Assembly (NCBI RefSeq): GCF_002843315.1
Contig: NZ_MVDD01000002.1
Coordinates: 62,001-126,000 of the forward strand
Length of the DNA stretch: 64,000 bases
Direction of reading: 5' to 3'
Origin: Labilibaculum filiforme
Lineage (GTDB): Bacteria > Bacteroidota > Bacteroidia > Bacteroidales > Marinifilaceae
In this document: positions 53,648-63,773 of the stretch, piece by piece
Layout of the letters: each line of letters opens with the position of its first letter
Position numbering within the stretch: position 1 is the stretch's first letter
Made by a program: the position numbers and the translations under genes
Notes under the pieces: generated by a model
Databases searched by the model: none
Seen by the model: the letters and a program-made list of their open reading frames with translations, nothing else
Told to the model about the DNA's origin: nothing

Positions 53648-55117
53648 CTATACTTTCTCTACTTTTTTAATTCCCCGTCGGTTAAAAATTATCCGATAAC
53701 GGCGATAACTTGTTTGATTATCAAGTTTAAAACGAAGGATCATATTCACGAAATAAACTTTTTCGCCAGATATTTTCTCAAAGGTATCCTCGTTTAAATA
53801 GTAAAGTGGTATTTCCGGATTATCCATTTTTTGGATGAAATTCGAAACATTAAATCGAATAATATCAACCACTCCGGTAATATTATAGTCTCCGTAAGAA
53901 TTATCTAAAGCCACTCGATCCAAACGAAGCAATTTACGATAAAAGATAATTTTCTCGCCAACGCCCCTGCTTTCTACATCCACTATTCGAGATCGATCGC
54001 GATGTTTCATTACCCGCGTTGGCACACTTTCTTCAGGTACAAAATCGAAACTTTCTTTACACCAACCAATTTTCTCATTCCCTTTCACCCGAATAACACT
54101 CTTATGATCGAAGAAACGTTTGTTTATTTTTCCGACCAAATAAAGGCGACTAAGATCCTTGATTCTATCTTTAAGCATGTAAATAATTACCAAAGCCACA
54201 AATAATGGCATGGTTAAAGTCCCCAAACTTTTCTGAAAAATAAAGGTAAGAGAAGCTCCAAAAATCATTGCCAAACCGGCAGCCAAACTATACAATAGTT
54301 GCATGGCTAAAACTCCTTCTTTTTTCTTTCTGGAATTCAGCAATAATTGACCTTCGAAATATTTCTTAAAAGCGCCTCTTCGATGCACCAACCATCGATT
54401 TCTATCGTTGGCTTTTTGCTCTACAACCAGATAACCCATACTTTTTTTGTAGGCAATTTCTTCTCGAATCAAATTAAGGATTTCCTCCTTGCTCTGCTCA
54501 AAATCGGAATGGTGTAACTTTTGCAACCCCCGATGCAAATAAAAAGAGTGTTCTTCGAACTGATTGCTCATAAATTCATCACCAAACAAATAGTAATCGA
54601 ACATTTCCTTTTGAATGGTAGGCACATTTACAATTCTGCGCAAATCGCGATAATGGCGTCCAATTTTTTTAACATTGGAAATGTATTCACTAATAAGGTA
54701 AAGTCGATCCCTAAGCAATTCATTTTTTAAAATGTGCTGTATTTCTCTGCGTAGCGCCGATCTTGTAATAATATGAAACATTCGAATATGGTACTCATAA
54801 TTCGCTTCATTTTTAGAACTAGACTCATTGGCCAGCTTATAAAAAGCCTCCTCTAAATGATGAAAAACGGAATGTTCTCCGAGTGCAATTTCGCGCAACA
54901 AATACGTCGGCGTAATTAGTCGAATGTTAGAATTAAAATCGTTGTAAAAGTCTTCTTTTTTGTAAGTTGAAGAATTAATATCCAAACCGCTAGGAATAAA
55001 AAGCCAAGTTTTAATAGAAAACTCACTTACTTTTTGATCCTTTCGAGGCTCATACCCCAATTTAATTTCTACGGAAAATTTATCATGAACTTTTACAATT
55101 TCATTTATCATACGCAC
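53648..55117 (-). CDS. Hypothetical membrane protein
   Basis: A 489-residue protein I do not recognise. A soluble N-terminal part of about 265 residues precedes two closely spaced membrane helices (LLYSLAAGLAMIFGASLTFIF and LTMPLFVALVIIYMLKD). A basic, strand-rich C-terminal domain of about 170 residues follows. It stands alone on the minus strand with its own terminator. The two-helix hairpin between two soluble domains suggests both ends are cytosolic, but no catalytic residues are apparent. Confidence 0.8.
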   Translation of the reverse strand: MRMINEIVKVHDKFSVEIKLGYEPRKDQKVSEFSIKTWLFIPSGLDINSSTYKKEDFYNDFNSNIRLITPTYLLREIALGEHSVFHHLEEAFYKLANESSSKNEANYEYHIRMFHIITRSALRREIQHILKNELLRDRLYLISEYISNVKKIGRHYRDLRRIVNVPTIQKEMFDYYLFGDEFMSNQFEEHSFYLHRGLQKLHHSDFEQSKEEILNLIREEIAYKKSMGYLVVEQKANDRNRWLVHRRGAFKKYFEGQLLLNSRKKKEGVLAMQLLYSLAAGLAMIFGASLTFIFQKSLGTLTMPLFVALVIIYMLKDRIKDLSRLYLVGKINKRFFDHKSVIRVKGNEKIGWCKESFDFVPEESVPTRVMKHRDRSRIVDVESRGVGEKIIFYRKLLRLDRVALDNSYGDYNITGVVDIIRFNVSNFIQKMDNPEIPLYYLNEDTFEKISGEKVYFVNMILRFKLDNQTSYRRYRIIFNRRGIKKVEKV

Positions 55118-55514
55118 TTTAATATATTATTTAGAAGTTAGGGTAATTAAATGCAAAGGTACTTATTTCTCAATGATCTTTAACAGGATAAACAGCCTAT
55201 TTTAGATGGTGTCGCGAAGATATCGATTGCATAAACTGAATATTTTTCATTCTAAGTATCCATTTTTTGGGGATGAACTTTTCAAGAAAATCTCACATAA
55301 TTTTAAAATCCCCCCATCAGTCCCAACTATTTTTATGCCTAAAAAGCAAGCTTATTTACAAGTAAAAGCACAAAATACCCCACAAAAAAAAGCGTTTAGA
55401 CCTTTCTACAAAACCTATCGAATGCTTACTTTAGCTACTTGTGATTTTTAATCACAAACAAATCAAAACAGAAATAAGAAACTTATAGCTATCTCCTACA
55501 AAATCAATACAATC
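55118..55514. other. Divergent intergenic region
   Basis: About 400 bp between divergent genes. An 81-codon open frame on the plus strand (55206-55451) is lysine- and phenylalanine-rich with no family resemblance; I do not call it. No further structure recognised. Confidence 0.5.
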
Positions 55515-56390
55515 ATGAGAAAAAAAATTCTATTTTTACTATTCATCAGCTGCACACTTTTTGCTGGTGCACAGGATGTAATCGAGTTAGAATTCGAAAA
55601 ATCGAATGCCATAGCATGGAAAGGAAATGAGAAAGAGTACTACTCTGAGGCATGGTCGACAGAAGTTGTTACCAATGTATCCAAACCAAGCATGCTAGTT
55701 TATAAGCCAGCCACGGGAAGCAACTGTGGTGCAGCGGTAATCATTGCTCCTGGCGGAGCTCTTTATGCGCATAGTATTAATAGTGAAGGTAGAGAGGTTG
55801 CAAAATGGTTAGCAAAAAACGGAATTACCGCTTTCGTATTAAAATATCGTTTGGTACCAACAGGAGAGGATGCTGTTGCTGAAATTAGCGAATTATCCCG
55901 AACCAATAAAGCAAAAATTAGCCAAGAAGTAGCCAAAATAATGCCTCTCTCCATTGCCGATGGATTAGCGGCCATCTCCTATGTAAGAAATCATGCAAAT
56001 GATTATGAAATCGATCCAACTAAAATTGGTTTTATGGGCTTTTCGGCAGGAGGAGCTGTTACCATGGGCGTAGCCTATAACTTTACTGATGAGAACAGAC
56101 CCGATTTTTTAGTTCCGGTTTATCCGTGGACTACAGAAATGCCTGTGCAAGCGCCTCAAAAAAATGCTCCACCAATGTTAATTGTTTGTGCCTCTGATGA
56201 TCCTTTGGGTTTAGCTCCTGGATCTATTGAATTGTATCAATCGTACCAGAATATAGGCTTAAACGTTGCCTTGCATATGTACTCGAAAGGTGGCCATGGG
56301 TTTGGAATGCGAAAAAAAGGCTTAGCAACAGATCGTTGGATTGAACGCTTTTACGACTGGGCAGTTGTGGAAGGATTTGTTGCGAAATAA
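55515..56390 (+). CDS. Secreted alpha/beta hydrolase (esterase)
   Basis: A 291-residue exported alpha/beta hydrolase with a signal peptide (cleavage near FAGAQ). The oxyanion segment is IIAPGGALYAHS, the nucleophile elbow GFSAGG with Ser, and the C-terminal GGHGFGM with catalytic His. It resembles Bacteroidetes carbohydrate acetyl-esterases of the BD-FAE type. It precedes the second glycan cluster on the opposite strand, so a role in deacetylating mannan or xylan is plausible but not proven. Confidence 0.85.
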   Translation: MRKKILFLLFISCTLFAGAQDVIELEFEKSNAIAWKGNEKEYYSEAWSTEVVTNVSKPSMLVYKPATGSNCGAAVIIAPGGALYAHSINSEGREVAKWLAKNGITAFVLKYRLVPTGEDAVAEISELSRTNKAKISQEVAKIMPLSIADGLAAISYVRNHANDYEIDPTKIGFMGFSAGGAVTMGVAYNFTDENRPDFLVPVYPWTTEMPVQAPQKNAPPMLIVCASDDPLGLAPGSIELYQSYQNIGLNVALHMYSKGGHGFGMRKKGLATDRWIERFYDWAVVEGFVAK

Positions 56391-56414
56391 CGAACTAAGT
56401 TTAAATAAGAAGCT

Positions 56415-56612
56415 ATGTATCCCTATCACAATAAAATAAAGCAACGAATTAACAACAATGAATTAGTACGCTATGAGTACGTTGAAAAATACAAAAACAT
56501 TGCTTCTTGCATGCTCTTACATTTTACTACAGAACCTAAAATAAGACCGATTCGCGAACATCGTTTCAAAGAATACGAGGAGCTTTTTTATAAAATTACA
56601 AAAGGAAAATAA
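56415..56612 (+). CDS. Small conserved hypothetical protein
   Basis: A 65-residue basic protein (MYPYHNKIKQRI...LHFTTEPKIRPIREHRFKEYEELF). I recall similar short proteins in Bacteroidetes, sometimes labelled thermostable hemolysin delta-VPH without support. It follows the esterase by 24 bp and precedes a terminator. Function unknown. Confidence 0.65.
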   Translation: MYPYHNKIKQRINNNELVRYEYVEKYKNIASCMLLHFTTEPKIRPIREHRFKEYEELFYKITKGK

Positions 56613-56621
56613 AGTCAAACA

Positions 56622-56655
56622 GAAAAGGCTACCCAAATTGAGTAGCCTTTCTATT
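56622..56655. terminator. Bidirectional terminator between convergent genes
   Basis: AAAGGCTAC (56624-56632) pairs with GTAGCCTTT (56642-56650), with T-rich and A-rich flanks. It ends both the small gene (+) and the GH5 gene (-). Confidence 0.8.
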
Positions 56656-56671
56656 TTCTTTTCGTTTTTTA

Positions 56672-57949
56672 TTATTCTGAAATTAACTTGCAAAATTCCT
56701 GAATGATTAACTTGGTACTTTCGTCGGTATCGTAAACCGAATACCAACCTTGAAACTCATGAGGCGGATCGCCAATTAAGTCATCACCCGTTTTCCAAAC
56801 TGCTTTAGGAATTCGAGGTCTTCCCTCGCCTGCCCAAGCCCAAAAATTTGCTCCTGCCAAATTTTCTTCTTTCGATAGGCTCAAAACCTTATTGAATATG
56901 TACTTGTAATAGGTATCTCTGTAGTTTGTTAGAGCATTTGATTCATAGCTATTAAAGTCTCTTGAAATTCCAAACTCTTCCAAAACGATTGGTTTGTTTA
57001 GTACTTTAGTTGCAATATCAACATGATTTTTAATGTATTTGTCCGCTTTTACAATAGCCGTTTTGTATGTTTCTTCCGGATTTAATGGATCGTACAATCC
57101 CCAATTCTGTATCCACAAATGAAACGTGCAATAATCAATGTACTTCGACTGATGATCTTTTTCGAAGTTATTACTTGTTTGCGGAAAAGGAGTATTCCCC
57201 TCGCTTCCAATGGAAACCAAATGGTTAGCATCTAAACTCTTAATGTACTTTGCAGTTTCGTGCAACCATTTCCGATAAGCTTCTTCTTGGTTGATTCCTT
57301 CGGGCTCATTGGCCAATTGCCAAGCCATAATTGTAGGATCGTTTTTATAAGCAATATGATTGACTGTATTCTTACGATTTACTATCAATCCGATGAGCTC
57401 ATTAAAATACTGTAAAGCCTGTGTATTGGTATAAAACTGAGCTGAATATTCCTGATATTTTCTCCAATCCCCATCTTTTGCTGGTGGTGGAAAAGGAATT
57501 GCCTCGTTACTATTTGCCCAGGAAACATATTGCGACATTCCACCAGACCAAGGCCAAAAGTTGTTCAAACACATGACACCAAGCATGTCTCTCTTTTTCA
57601 TTTCGTTTAAGAGAAAATCCAATCCTACCAGAAGCTCTTCATTAAATACTCCAGGAGCAGTTTGCAAGCAGGGTTGTAATCGCCATTCGCCATTTTCATC
57701 TCCTTCGGAAGAAGCCATTAAACGAAGATTTTTAACACCTAAATCCTCTAGTCGATTCAATTCCCGAACCAACCTTTCTTGATCGAATGCCCCGAGGTTC
57801 ATGCCATACCAGAAATTGGTTCCTATGTATTTGTAAGTCTGTCCGTTTTTAATGAACTTTCCATTCTCCACTTTGATGAATTCTTGCGAATGAATAGACT
57901 GTACTGACATAATTATCAAGGCTATTAGAATATATTTTATTGATTTCAT
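56672..57949 (-). CDS. GH5 (subfamily 7-like) mannanase, secreted
   Basis: A 425-residue GH5 enzyme with signal peptide ending near SIHSQ. The start of the mature part (FIKVENGKFIKNGQTYKYIGTNFWYG) is typical of GH5_7 endo-beta-1,4-mannanases. The acid/base Glu is in AWQLANEPEG and the nucleophile Glu in VLEEFGIS. It is the last gene of the minus-strand cluster. It probably cleaves beta-mannan into oligosaccharides; beta-mannosidase action is possible. Confidence 0.9.
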   Translation of the reverse strand: MKSIKYILIALIIMSVQSIHSQEFIKVENGKFIKNGQTYKYIGTNFWYGMNLGAFDQERLVRELNRLEDLGVKNLRLMASSEGDENGEWRLQPCLQTAPGVFNEELLVGLDFLLNEMKKRDMLGVMCLNNFWPWSGGMSQYVSWANSNEAIPFPPPAKDGDWRKYQEYSAQFYTNTQALQYFNELIGLIVNRKNTVNHIAYKNDPTIMAWQLANEPEGINQEEAYRKWLHETAKYIKSLDANHLVSIGSEGNTPFPQTSNNFEKDHQSKYIDYCTFHLWIQNWGLYDPLNPEETYKTAIVKADKYIKNHVDIATKVLNKPIVLEEFGISRDFNSYESNALTNYRDTYYKYIFNKVLSLSKEENLAGANFWAWAGEGRPRIPKAVWKTGDDLIGDPPHEFQGWYSVYDTDESTKLIIQEFCKLISE

Positions 57950-58245
57950 GCATTTTAACTTTCAAAAGCTTCCAACTATCTGATTTTAACCATTGTCTTC
58001 AAGCCAGACGGGCTATTCTTTTGTCATTACCACAAAAGAATCAAAAAGTCTAGACTTCAGCTCTTCGATACCCAAAACGATTCAAAGCCTAAACAGAATA
58101 ATATTCCCTCGTTCCTCACTCATGGAATTCTGTTTTTAACGCCTTTTTCATCTATGGGTCCCATCGTTAAACTGAATGTCGATTGGCTCCCTGATTAATA
58201 AATTTATAATATCCTGTTACTTAAATAACATAGGAGCAATTTCAA
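57950..58245. other. Intergenic region with palindromic repeats
   Basis: About 296 bp between the GH5 and esterase genes. It contains TCTTTTGTCATTACCACAAAAGA, an inverted repeat near 58015-58040 (arms TCTTTTG / CAAAAGA), and further short repeats. It looks like an intergenic repeat element; no gene. Confidence 0.45.
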
Positions 58246-59109
58246 TTACTTGATTCCTTCTAAGAAAAGCATTTTCTCGGCATATCGCTTTCCCAATTCT
58301 CGAACTCCTGCAGCATTAAAATGCACATGATCTTCTCTCACCGTGCATCCTTTCGAAGAAATTACGTGAGCAGTAGAAATAAAGTCTGGTAGTGTATTAA
58401 TGATTGGATTCATGCTGGCACAAACGCCTTCTTGATCTTCACCAACTACTTCACCTGCTAATAAAGGCACATCATTCGCATCTAGAGAAAGATCGGCAAG
58501 CATATTTTCATAAACTGTTTTCACATAATTTGGCCACTGCTCATCGTCCTGATTTGTTTCTCCCTGATGAAGTAGAATTCCTTTAATTACGCCCTCTTTT
58601 TGGGCTAATTTTGCCATTTCAATCAAACGAGCATAAGGATTTCCGCCGTAAGCCTTAATTTTATCGCCAAACCAAGCCTCCGGGTAAATATCTGTATAAT
58701 CTTGATAGCTATTTTTATCGAATAATCGGATATCGCAACCACCAATCGCAACACTAATTACGCCAATAGTAATATCCTCAGGAAGCTTTTCAAGCATTGT
58801 TCTGCCAAAATAATCAGCAGGCGAAAGACCAGCCCAACACTGACTTAAAGGAGGAACAGCATCGTACCATTGTCCCTGTTTTCTATCAAAATCAGCACAA
58901 TCCATGGTCGGCATCATTTTAAATCGAGGATTTACTGTTTTGTCTTGCTCTTCAATGGTAGCCGAACCTTCCATATTCGACTGTCCAAAACACAAATAGA
59001 TTTGAAATTTCTCTTTTTTCATTTCTTCTGCTGATTTTGATGGAGTAGTCTTACATCCAATAAGAGAAATTAAAATAAAACAGCACATTAATATTGTATT
59101 TTTTTTCAT
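58246..59109 (-). CDS. SGNH/sialate O-acetylesterase-like lipoprotein
   Basis: A 287-residue carbohydrate esterase of the SASA/DUF303 group. The lipobox is SLIGC (Cys about 19). Block I is CFGQSNMEGS with the nucleophile Ser, and the C-terminal block is DHVHFNAAGVRELGKRY with the catalytic Asp-His; HQGETNQDD is also conserved. It probably deacetylates the glycan used by the adjacent GH5/GH130 enzymes. Located between the symporter and GH5 genes. Confidence 0.88.
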   Translation of the reverse strand: MKKNTILMCCFILISLIGCKTTPSKSAEEMKKEKFQIYLCFGQSNMEGSATIEEQDKTVNPRFKMMPTMDCADFDRKQGQWYDAVPPLSQCWAGLSPADYFGRTMLEKLPEDITIGVISVAIGGCDIRLFDKNSYQDYTDIYPEAWFGDKIKAYGGNPYARLIEMAKLAQKEGVIKGILLHQGETNQDDEQWPNYVKTVYENMLADLSLDANDVPLLAGEVVGEDQEGVCASMNPIINTLPDFISTAHVISSKGCTVREDHVHFNAAGVRELGKRYAEKMLFLEGIK

Positions 59110-59140
59110 GACTGATTTAATTTTTAAAAATTAGTGAAAT

Positions 59141-59224
59141 TGATTTTAACACGAAGACAAAAAGACGCAAAGAAAGCGAAATAGTACATTTTACAAATTA
59201 GCGTCTTTGTGACTTAGCGTTTGA
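59141..59224. repeat. Intergenic inverted repeat (CACAAAGACGC type)
   Basis: AAAGACGCAAAG near 59159-59170 and TAGCGTCTTTGTG near 59200-59212 form an inverted repeat of a type dispersed in many bacterial genomes between genes. No coding capacity. Confidence 0.6.
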
Positions 59225-59235
59225 ATTGCTATCTT

Positions 59236-60870
59236 TTAAATAAACATGAAATACATTGTAAAACAAGCAATTACCAAAAGAAGTGACAATACTCGGAAAT
59301 TTTTATACCAAACAATCCCTTTTAATTCTTCTGTTTCCTCGTGCCAAATTTTAACTGTCCATGTATTTTGAGCCACTTTTTCAGGATCGGGCAATCGAGT
59401 CATTAAACTTACAATTACATTGATACTCATACTGAAAACCATTACCACTGGAGCAATTAATAGGAAATGATATGGAATAGTAATGCCCAGTGCATATTTT
59501 GAAATCATTAGAATTGCAGCAACTACTATTCCCGAAATTAAACCCCAAAGTGCACCATACTCATTGGAACGCTTCCAAAATAATCCTAAGAAAAACGTGC
59601 CTACAATTGGAGGTGCCAAATAGGATACAACCTCCTGATAATAGGATACTAACGAATCAAAATTAGCAATAAAAGGAGCCCAAACAACTGCGAATATCAA
59701 TACAACAACAGAAGTAATTCGACCAACCTTCACCAATTTCTTACTATCAGCATTCTTATCGTACCGAGCATAAAAGTCCATGGTAAACAAAGTTGAAACC
59801 GAACTTAAAGTTGCACTCAAGGTGGATGTTAGAGCAGAAATCATAGCTGCTAAAATCAATCCAATTAAGCCAACTGGTAATAATTTCACAATTAATCGAG
59901 GATAAACCTGATCGGTATTGATTCCAAAAGTGGTTTTTAAAGTACTTCCATCGATAATTTCGGCAGGCAAATTCTCTACTCCAAACAAGTTAATTCCACG
60001 TCCGATTAATCCCGGAAGGATAAAAATGAATAAAGTAAACAGATATAAAAATCCTACAAAAAGAACTCCTTTTCGACCATGGTCGATGGATTTTGCAGAT
60101 AAAACACGTTGCACCATTACTTGGTTATTGGCCCAAAAATAGAATCCTAAAATTGGAATTCCAATCCACATTCCTAACCAAGGTACAGTAGGATCGTTAA
60201 TCGGACGAGTTAGTTTTAACCATACGCCATCGCCAAAACGACTGTACAATTCTTCCCATCCTCCAATCTCGTCTAAGGCATAAAAGTAAAGGATACCCGA
60301 ACCAATAATTAGGATTGTTGCTTGAATCATATCGGCATTAATAGCCGAAGAAAGTCCACCAATAATGGTATAAGAACCAGCAACGGCAGCCATAATTACA
60401 ATAATCCAAAACATATCCACTTCCGGAAAAATCAACTTGATTATCAATGCTCCTGTGTACAAAGTTGCAGCCGCATCTAAAAACACATTCCCGAAAATGG
60501 TGATGAATGAAAAATAATATCTGGAACGTTTATCGAATCGTTTTTCTAGAAATTCAGGCATCGTAAATATACCCGATTTGATATAGAATGGGAGAAAGAA
60601 TAAGGCAAAGAATACCATTACCAAAACAGAAATCCAGTTGTAATTAAAAACTGCAATTCCAGTTATAAATCCTTCTCCTGAGTGTCCCATTAATGTAGAA
60701 CTGGAAACACTTGCTGCAAAAAGGGAAAGTCCAACAACAGGCCACGTCATGTTTCTACCTGCTAAAAAGTAGGAGGTAGAATCCTGACTTTTTCCATTCT
60801 TCAATGCCCACCAGATAATTCCGACGATAAAGGCAACAAGAATGGCAATATCAATTGTACTAATGTTCAT
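59236..60870 (-). CDS. Sodium/solute symporter (SSS family)
   Basis: A 544-residue membrane protein of the SSS family (SGLT-like fold; FAASVSSSTLMGHSGEGF near the N-terminus, MPEFLEKRFDKRSRYYFSF, GGLSSAINADMIQ, ALTSTLSATLSSVSTLFTMDFY). About 13 membrane helices. It probably imports mannose or mannobiose-type products together with sodium, which suits a marine setting. Confidence 0.92.
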   Translation of the reverse strand: MNISTIDIAILVAFIVGIIWWALKNGKSQDSTSYFLAGRNMTWPVVGLSLFAASVSSSTLMGHSGEGFITGIAVFNYNWISVLVMVFFALFFLPFYIKSGIFTMPEFLEKRFDKRSRYYFSFITIFGNVFLDAAATLYTGALIIKLIFPEVDMFWIIVIMAAVAGSYTIIGGLSSAINADMIQATILIIGSGILYFYALDEIGGWEELYSRFGDGVWLKLTRPINDPTVPWLGMWIGIPILGFYFWANNQVMVQRVLSAKSIDHGRKGVLFVGFLYLFTLFIFILPGLIGRGINLFGVENLPAEIIDGSTLKTTFGINTDQVYPRLIVKLLPVGLIGLILAAMISALTSTLSATLSSVSTLFTMDFYARYDKNADSKKLVKVGRITSVVVLIFAVVWAPFIANFDSLVSYYQEVVSYLAPPIVGTFFLGLFWKRSNEYGALWGLISGIVVAAILMISKYALGITIPYHFLLIAPVVMVFSMSINVIVSLMTRLPDPEKVAQNTWTVKIWHEETEELKGIVWYKNFRVLSLLLVIACFTMYFMFI

Positions 60871-60968
60871 TTTTTCTAAGTATCAAGACAAAAGTATCAA
60901 GTATCAAAAATCGATATACAAATTCTGTATTTTCTATTCTTTGATCTAGATATATTCATCAATTCAAA

Positions 60969-62483
60969 TTAATATTCTAATGTTGTTAATAGAATGAAAC
61001 TATTAGCTGGAACGTTTAATTCCAACACATCGTTTACTTTTATGTCGTTTTCTACCGCTATAGGAAATCCGTTAGCATCAACAGCTCTTTCTCCATCTAC
61101 GTAAAGGAATTTTTTTAATGATTTAGAAGTCGGCATTGCAATAGTAATTGTATTATCTACAGCAGAATTATTAACTATGGCAACAGTAATTTCATCACCA
61201 TAAATACCAGTAGTTAAACGAAGACCTTCAATGCTAGTTGAATCTGTTTTAACAATACTACTACCGGTTGGAAAATAACGGCAAATTAACGACCAGGAAT
61301 AAAACCAAGGTCTCATGTTTTCATCAGCTGGATCATTACAGATTTCTGTTCCCAGACTGTTCCACATTCCCCATCTCTTCAGCTCATTTTTGTTACCCAA
61401 ATCACCACAAGTATGCATTGCATCATCTAAAGCCCAAGCTGCAGCTCCTGAGTAACCCGCATTCATAGATTGAATTACGGCATCAGCCATATCAACTCCG
61501 TAACTGAATTTATATACATCCATTTGACTGTCTTCACAAGCAAATGGGTCTTCATTCGTTTTGTCTTGATTTTCTTGACCATTGCGACTAAAACCAAGTT
61601 CACCAAAAATGATTTGTTTGTTCATTTGCTTTGCAAATTTGGCTATCGCACCATGATATTCCTCAAAACCACCACTTCTAACCAAATCATATTCAGTATA
61701 ATCGTGCACTTCATAAATACCTACAATATCATCGAGCTGTTTTGCAGTTTCTTCTACCCAACCCGAACCTGTATAAGTTGAATTAGGATTATCGTAGCGA
61801 GTAACGGCATCGGGTCCAGCAATAGAAACCAAACTATCTAATCCCTTAGCCTTTAAGCCTTCAGCTAATAATTCAACTCCAGCGCGCCATTTTTTAAAAT
61901 CGCCATTCACACTCGACCAATCGCCATTTGGCTCATTAATAAAATTGAAATGTTTGATGCATGTATAGCCGCGGGTATTGATTAAATAATCCAAATATGC
62001 CACAATACCATTGATCCATTTAGGATCATCTGCTCCTGAAAATTTATCCGAATGACCTTCATTTAAATCATGTACCTTATAAGGTGTACCAACTTCGCCC
62101 AAAAGTACTGTTATGTTATTTTCTTGTGCATACTTCAAAATTTTCTCAACAGCTTTAACTTCAGGGGTTGAAAAATCGAGAATAGGCTCTCCTTCTTTAT
62201 CAAATCCAACCAGGTATCTCCAATTGGCCTGATCAAACACCCTAAATAACTTAGCTTGCATGTAGTCGAGTCTATGGAAATTCATATCCCATTTAGCATC
62301 GGTCATTAATTTTCCCCATTCAGCATTTTCTGTATCGGCATGCGGATAAGCCGACCACTGCACTCCATTTCCAATAAAATCGGTAGAAATAACTTGATCG
62401 GGATGAATCCGAATCACATTTTTATCTTGTTGGCAAGAAAAAAAGAGTATCGAAATTAGGATCAAAAAAATTCTATTTTGCAT
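60969..62483 (-). CDS. Clan GH-A glycoside hydrolase, lipoprotein
   Basis: A 504-residue (beta/alpha)8 hydrolase with lipobox LFFSC (Cys about 17). Acid/base Glu in HFNFINEPNGDW and nucleophile Glu in IIFGELGFS. A C-terminal beta-sandwich (LRLTTGIYGDEITVAIVN ... VLELNVPANSFILLTTLEY) resembles GH30/GH39-type accessory domains. The exact family cannot be told by eye. Its C-terminus resembles that of the truncated gene at the window edge, suggesting related enzymes. Part of the putative mannan cluster. Confidence 0.82.
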   Translation of the reverse strand: MQNRIFLILISILFFSCQQDKNVIRIHPDQVISTDFIGNGVQWSAYPHADTENAEWGKLMTDAKWDMNFHRLDYMQAKLFRVFDQANWRYLVGFDKEGEPILDFSTPEVKAVEKILKYAQENNITVLLGEVGTPYKVHDLNEGHSDKFSGADDPKWINGIVAYLDYLINTRGYTCIKHFNFINEPNGDWSSVNGDFKKWRAGVELLAEGLKAKGLDSLVSIAGPDAVTRYDNPNSTYTGSGWVEETAKQLDDIVGIYEVHDYTEYDLVRSGGFEEYHGAIAKFAKQMNKQIIFGELGFSRNGQENQDKTNEDPFACEDSQMDVYKFSYGVDMADAVIQSMNAGYSGAAAWALDDAMHTCGDLGNKNELKRWGMWNSLGTEICNDPADENMRPWFYSWSLICRYFPTGSSIVKTDSTSIEGLRLTTGIYGDEITVAIVNNSAVDNTITIAMPTSKSLKKFLYVDGERAVDANGFPIAVENDIKVNDVLELNVPANSFILLTTLEY

Positions 62484-62637
62484 CTGTATCTATTTTTTTA
62501 TTGTCTAAACCAATTGAAATAACCTCTTCTTTATTAAAGAAATTTAGCTGATTTCGCTTATAAGAAGTGGATTTTCCTTCACTCAAAAAAAACTAAAAAT
62601 GAAAGAAAATCCAAACCTCTCCTAACTACTTACTAAT

Positions 62638-63651
62638 TTATCCCTTTTTAACAAATTCGAGGATTTCTTTCACACTACAAGTTGCTAAACCAACATATTT
62701 ATCGGCAGCACCATAATATACATACAAAGTATCATCAACAATTACATTTCCTGTTGGGAAAACACATCCTTTATAGAAACCTTCCATTTCGTAATCATGT
62801 TCTGGTTGCATGATCCAATCGCTGGCACGAGCGATCACTTTCGTTGGATCTTCCAAGTCGAGCAAGGCAACTCCAACACGGTAATGACCTTGTCCGCCAT
62901 TTTCAACACCATGATAAATTACCAACCATCCTTCGTCGGTTCTTAATGGTGGTGTACTACCTCCCACTTTCTCTTCCCAAGTTCCCTTGATACCTGCAAT
63001 AAGTAAAGTACTAGGTTCATTCCACACCATTAAATCATCCGAAAAACGAATCCAAACTGCAGGAGTTTCGCATCCATACTCTGCACCAACCCATTGTTTA
63101 GGACGATGAAGCATAGCATATTTACCATTAATTTTCTCTGGAAACAGAATTACATCCCGATCATCCAAGTTGGTTTCAGTAACACGACCCAAACGGCGCC
63201 AGTTTTTAAAATCTTTAGTTACAGCAAGACCCGAATTTGCAATATTATCTCTCATTACAGCTGGAGAATCGCTTCCCACTTCTGGCAAAAGAATTACATC
63301 GTGAGCAAATTTCCAATATTGACCTGGATAATGAGGACGAAATGCATAAGTTACATAAAACTCATCTCCAAATTTCACAATACGAGGATCCTCAACCCCT
63401 CCTTGATCGGGCCCATCTACACTCGGCCCAAAACTTGGCTCATCCGAAACTCTATCAAAGTTTACACCATCCTCACTCACTGCCGTTCCCATTCGAATGT
63501 AATGCTGCTCATCATCACCAGCAGCACGATACAACATGGTAAATTTACCGTTTTCGTACCATACTCCAGGATTACAAACCACTAGGTTTTCCCAATAGTT
63601 TGTAGCATGTGGTTTTAAAATGGGATTATTTGGGTGTTTTATTAATTTCAT
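62638..63651 (-). CDS. GH130 family beta-mannoside phosphorylase or beta-mannosidase
   Basis: About 337 residues from the ATG at 63651 (MKLIKHPNNPIL); an upstream in-frame start would add 15 atypical residues. Five-bladed propeller features of GH130 are KHPNNPIL, NPGVWYENGKFTMLYRAAGDD, GGVEDPRIVKFGDEFYVTYAF (with the catalytic Asp), DRDVILFPEKINGKYAMLHRP, GGSTPPLRTDEGWLVIYHG. It has no signal peptide and is probably cytosolic. GH130 members are mannosyl-glucose or mannobiose phosphorylases, or beta-1,2-mannosidases; the subfamily is undecided. Confidence 0.88.
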   Translation of the reverse strand: MKLIKHPNNPILKPHATNYWENLVVCNPGVWYENGKFTMLYRAAGDDEQHYIRMGTAVSEDGVNFDRVSDEPSFGPSVDGPDQGGVEDPRIVKFGDEFYVTYAFRPHYPGQYWKFAHDVILLPEVGSDSPAVMRDNIANSGLAVTKDFKNWRRLGRVTETNLDDRDVILFPEKINGKYAMLHRPKQWVGAEYGCETPAVWIRFSDDLMVWNEPSTLLIAGIKGTWEEKVGGSTPPLRTDEGWLVIYHGVENGGQGHYRVGVALLDLEDPTKVIARASDWIMQPEHDYEMEGFYKGCVFPTGNVIVDDTLYVYYGAADKYVGLATCSVKEILEFVKKG

Positions 63652-63773
63652 GTTATTTTTATTAGCAACAAGCTTACAACTTCTAGTAATCAGCAAATTA
63701 CAACTCTCTACTATTAAGCTGTTCTTACTTGCATCTTGTTTTATTCTATTATTAATTGACTTTTTGATTTTTA

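Noticed and set aside
55206-55451. 81-codon plus-strand open frame
   Set aside because: Low-complexity Lys/Phe-rich translation, no ribosome binding site, and located in a divergent promoter region.
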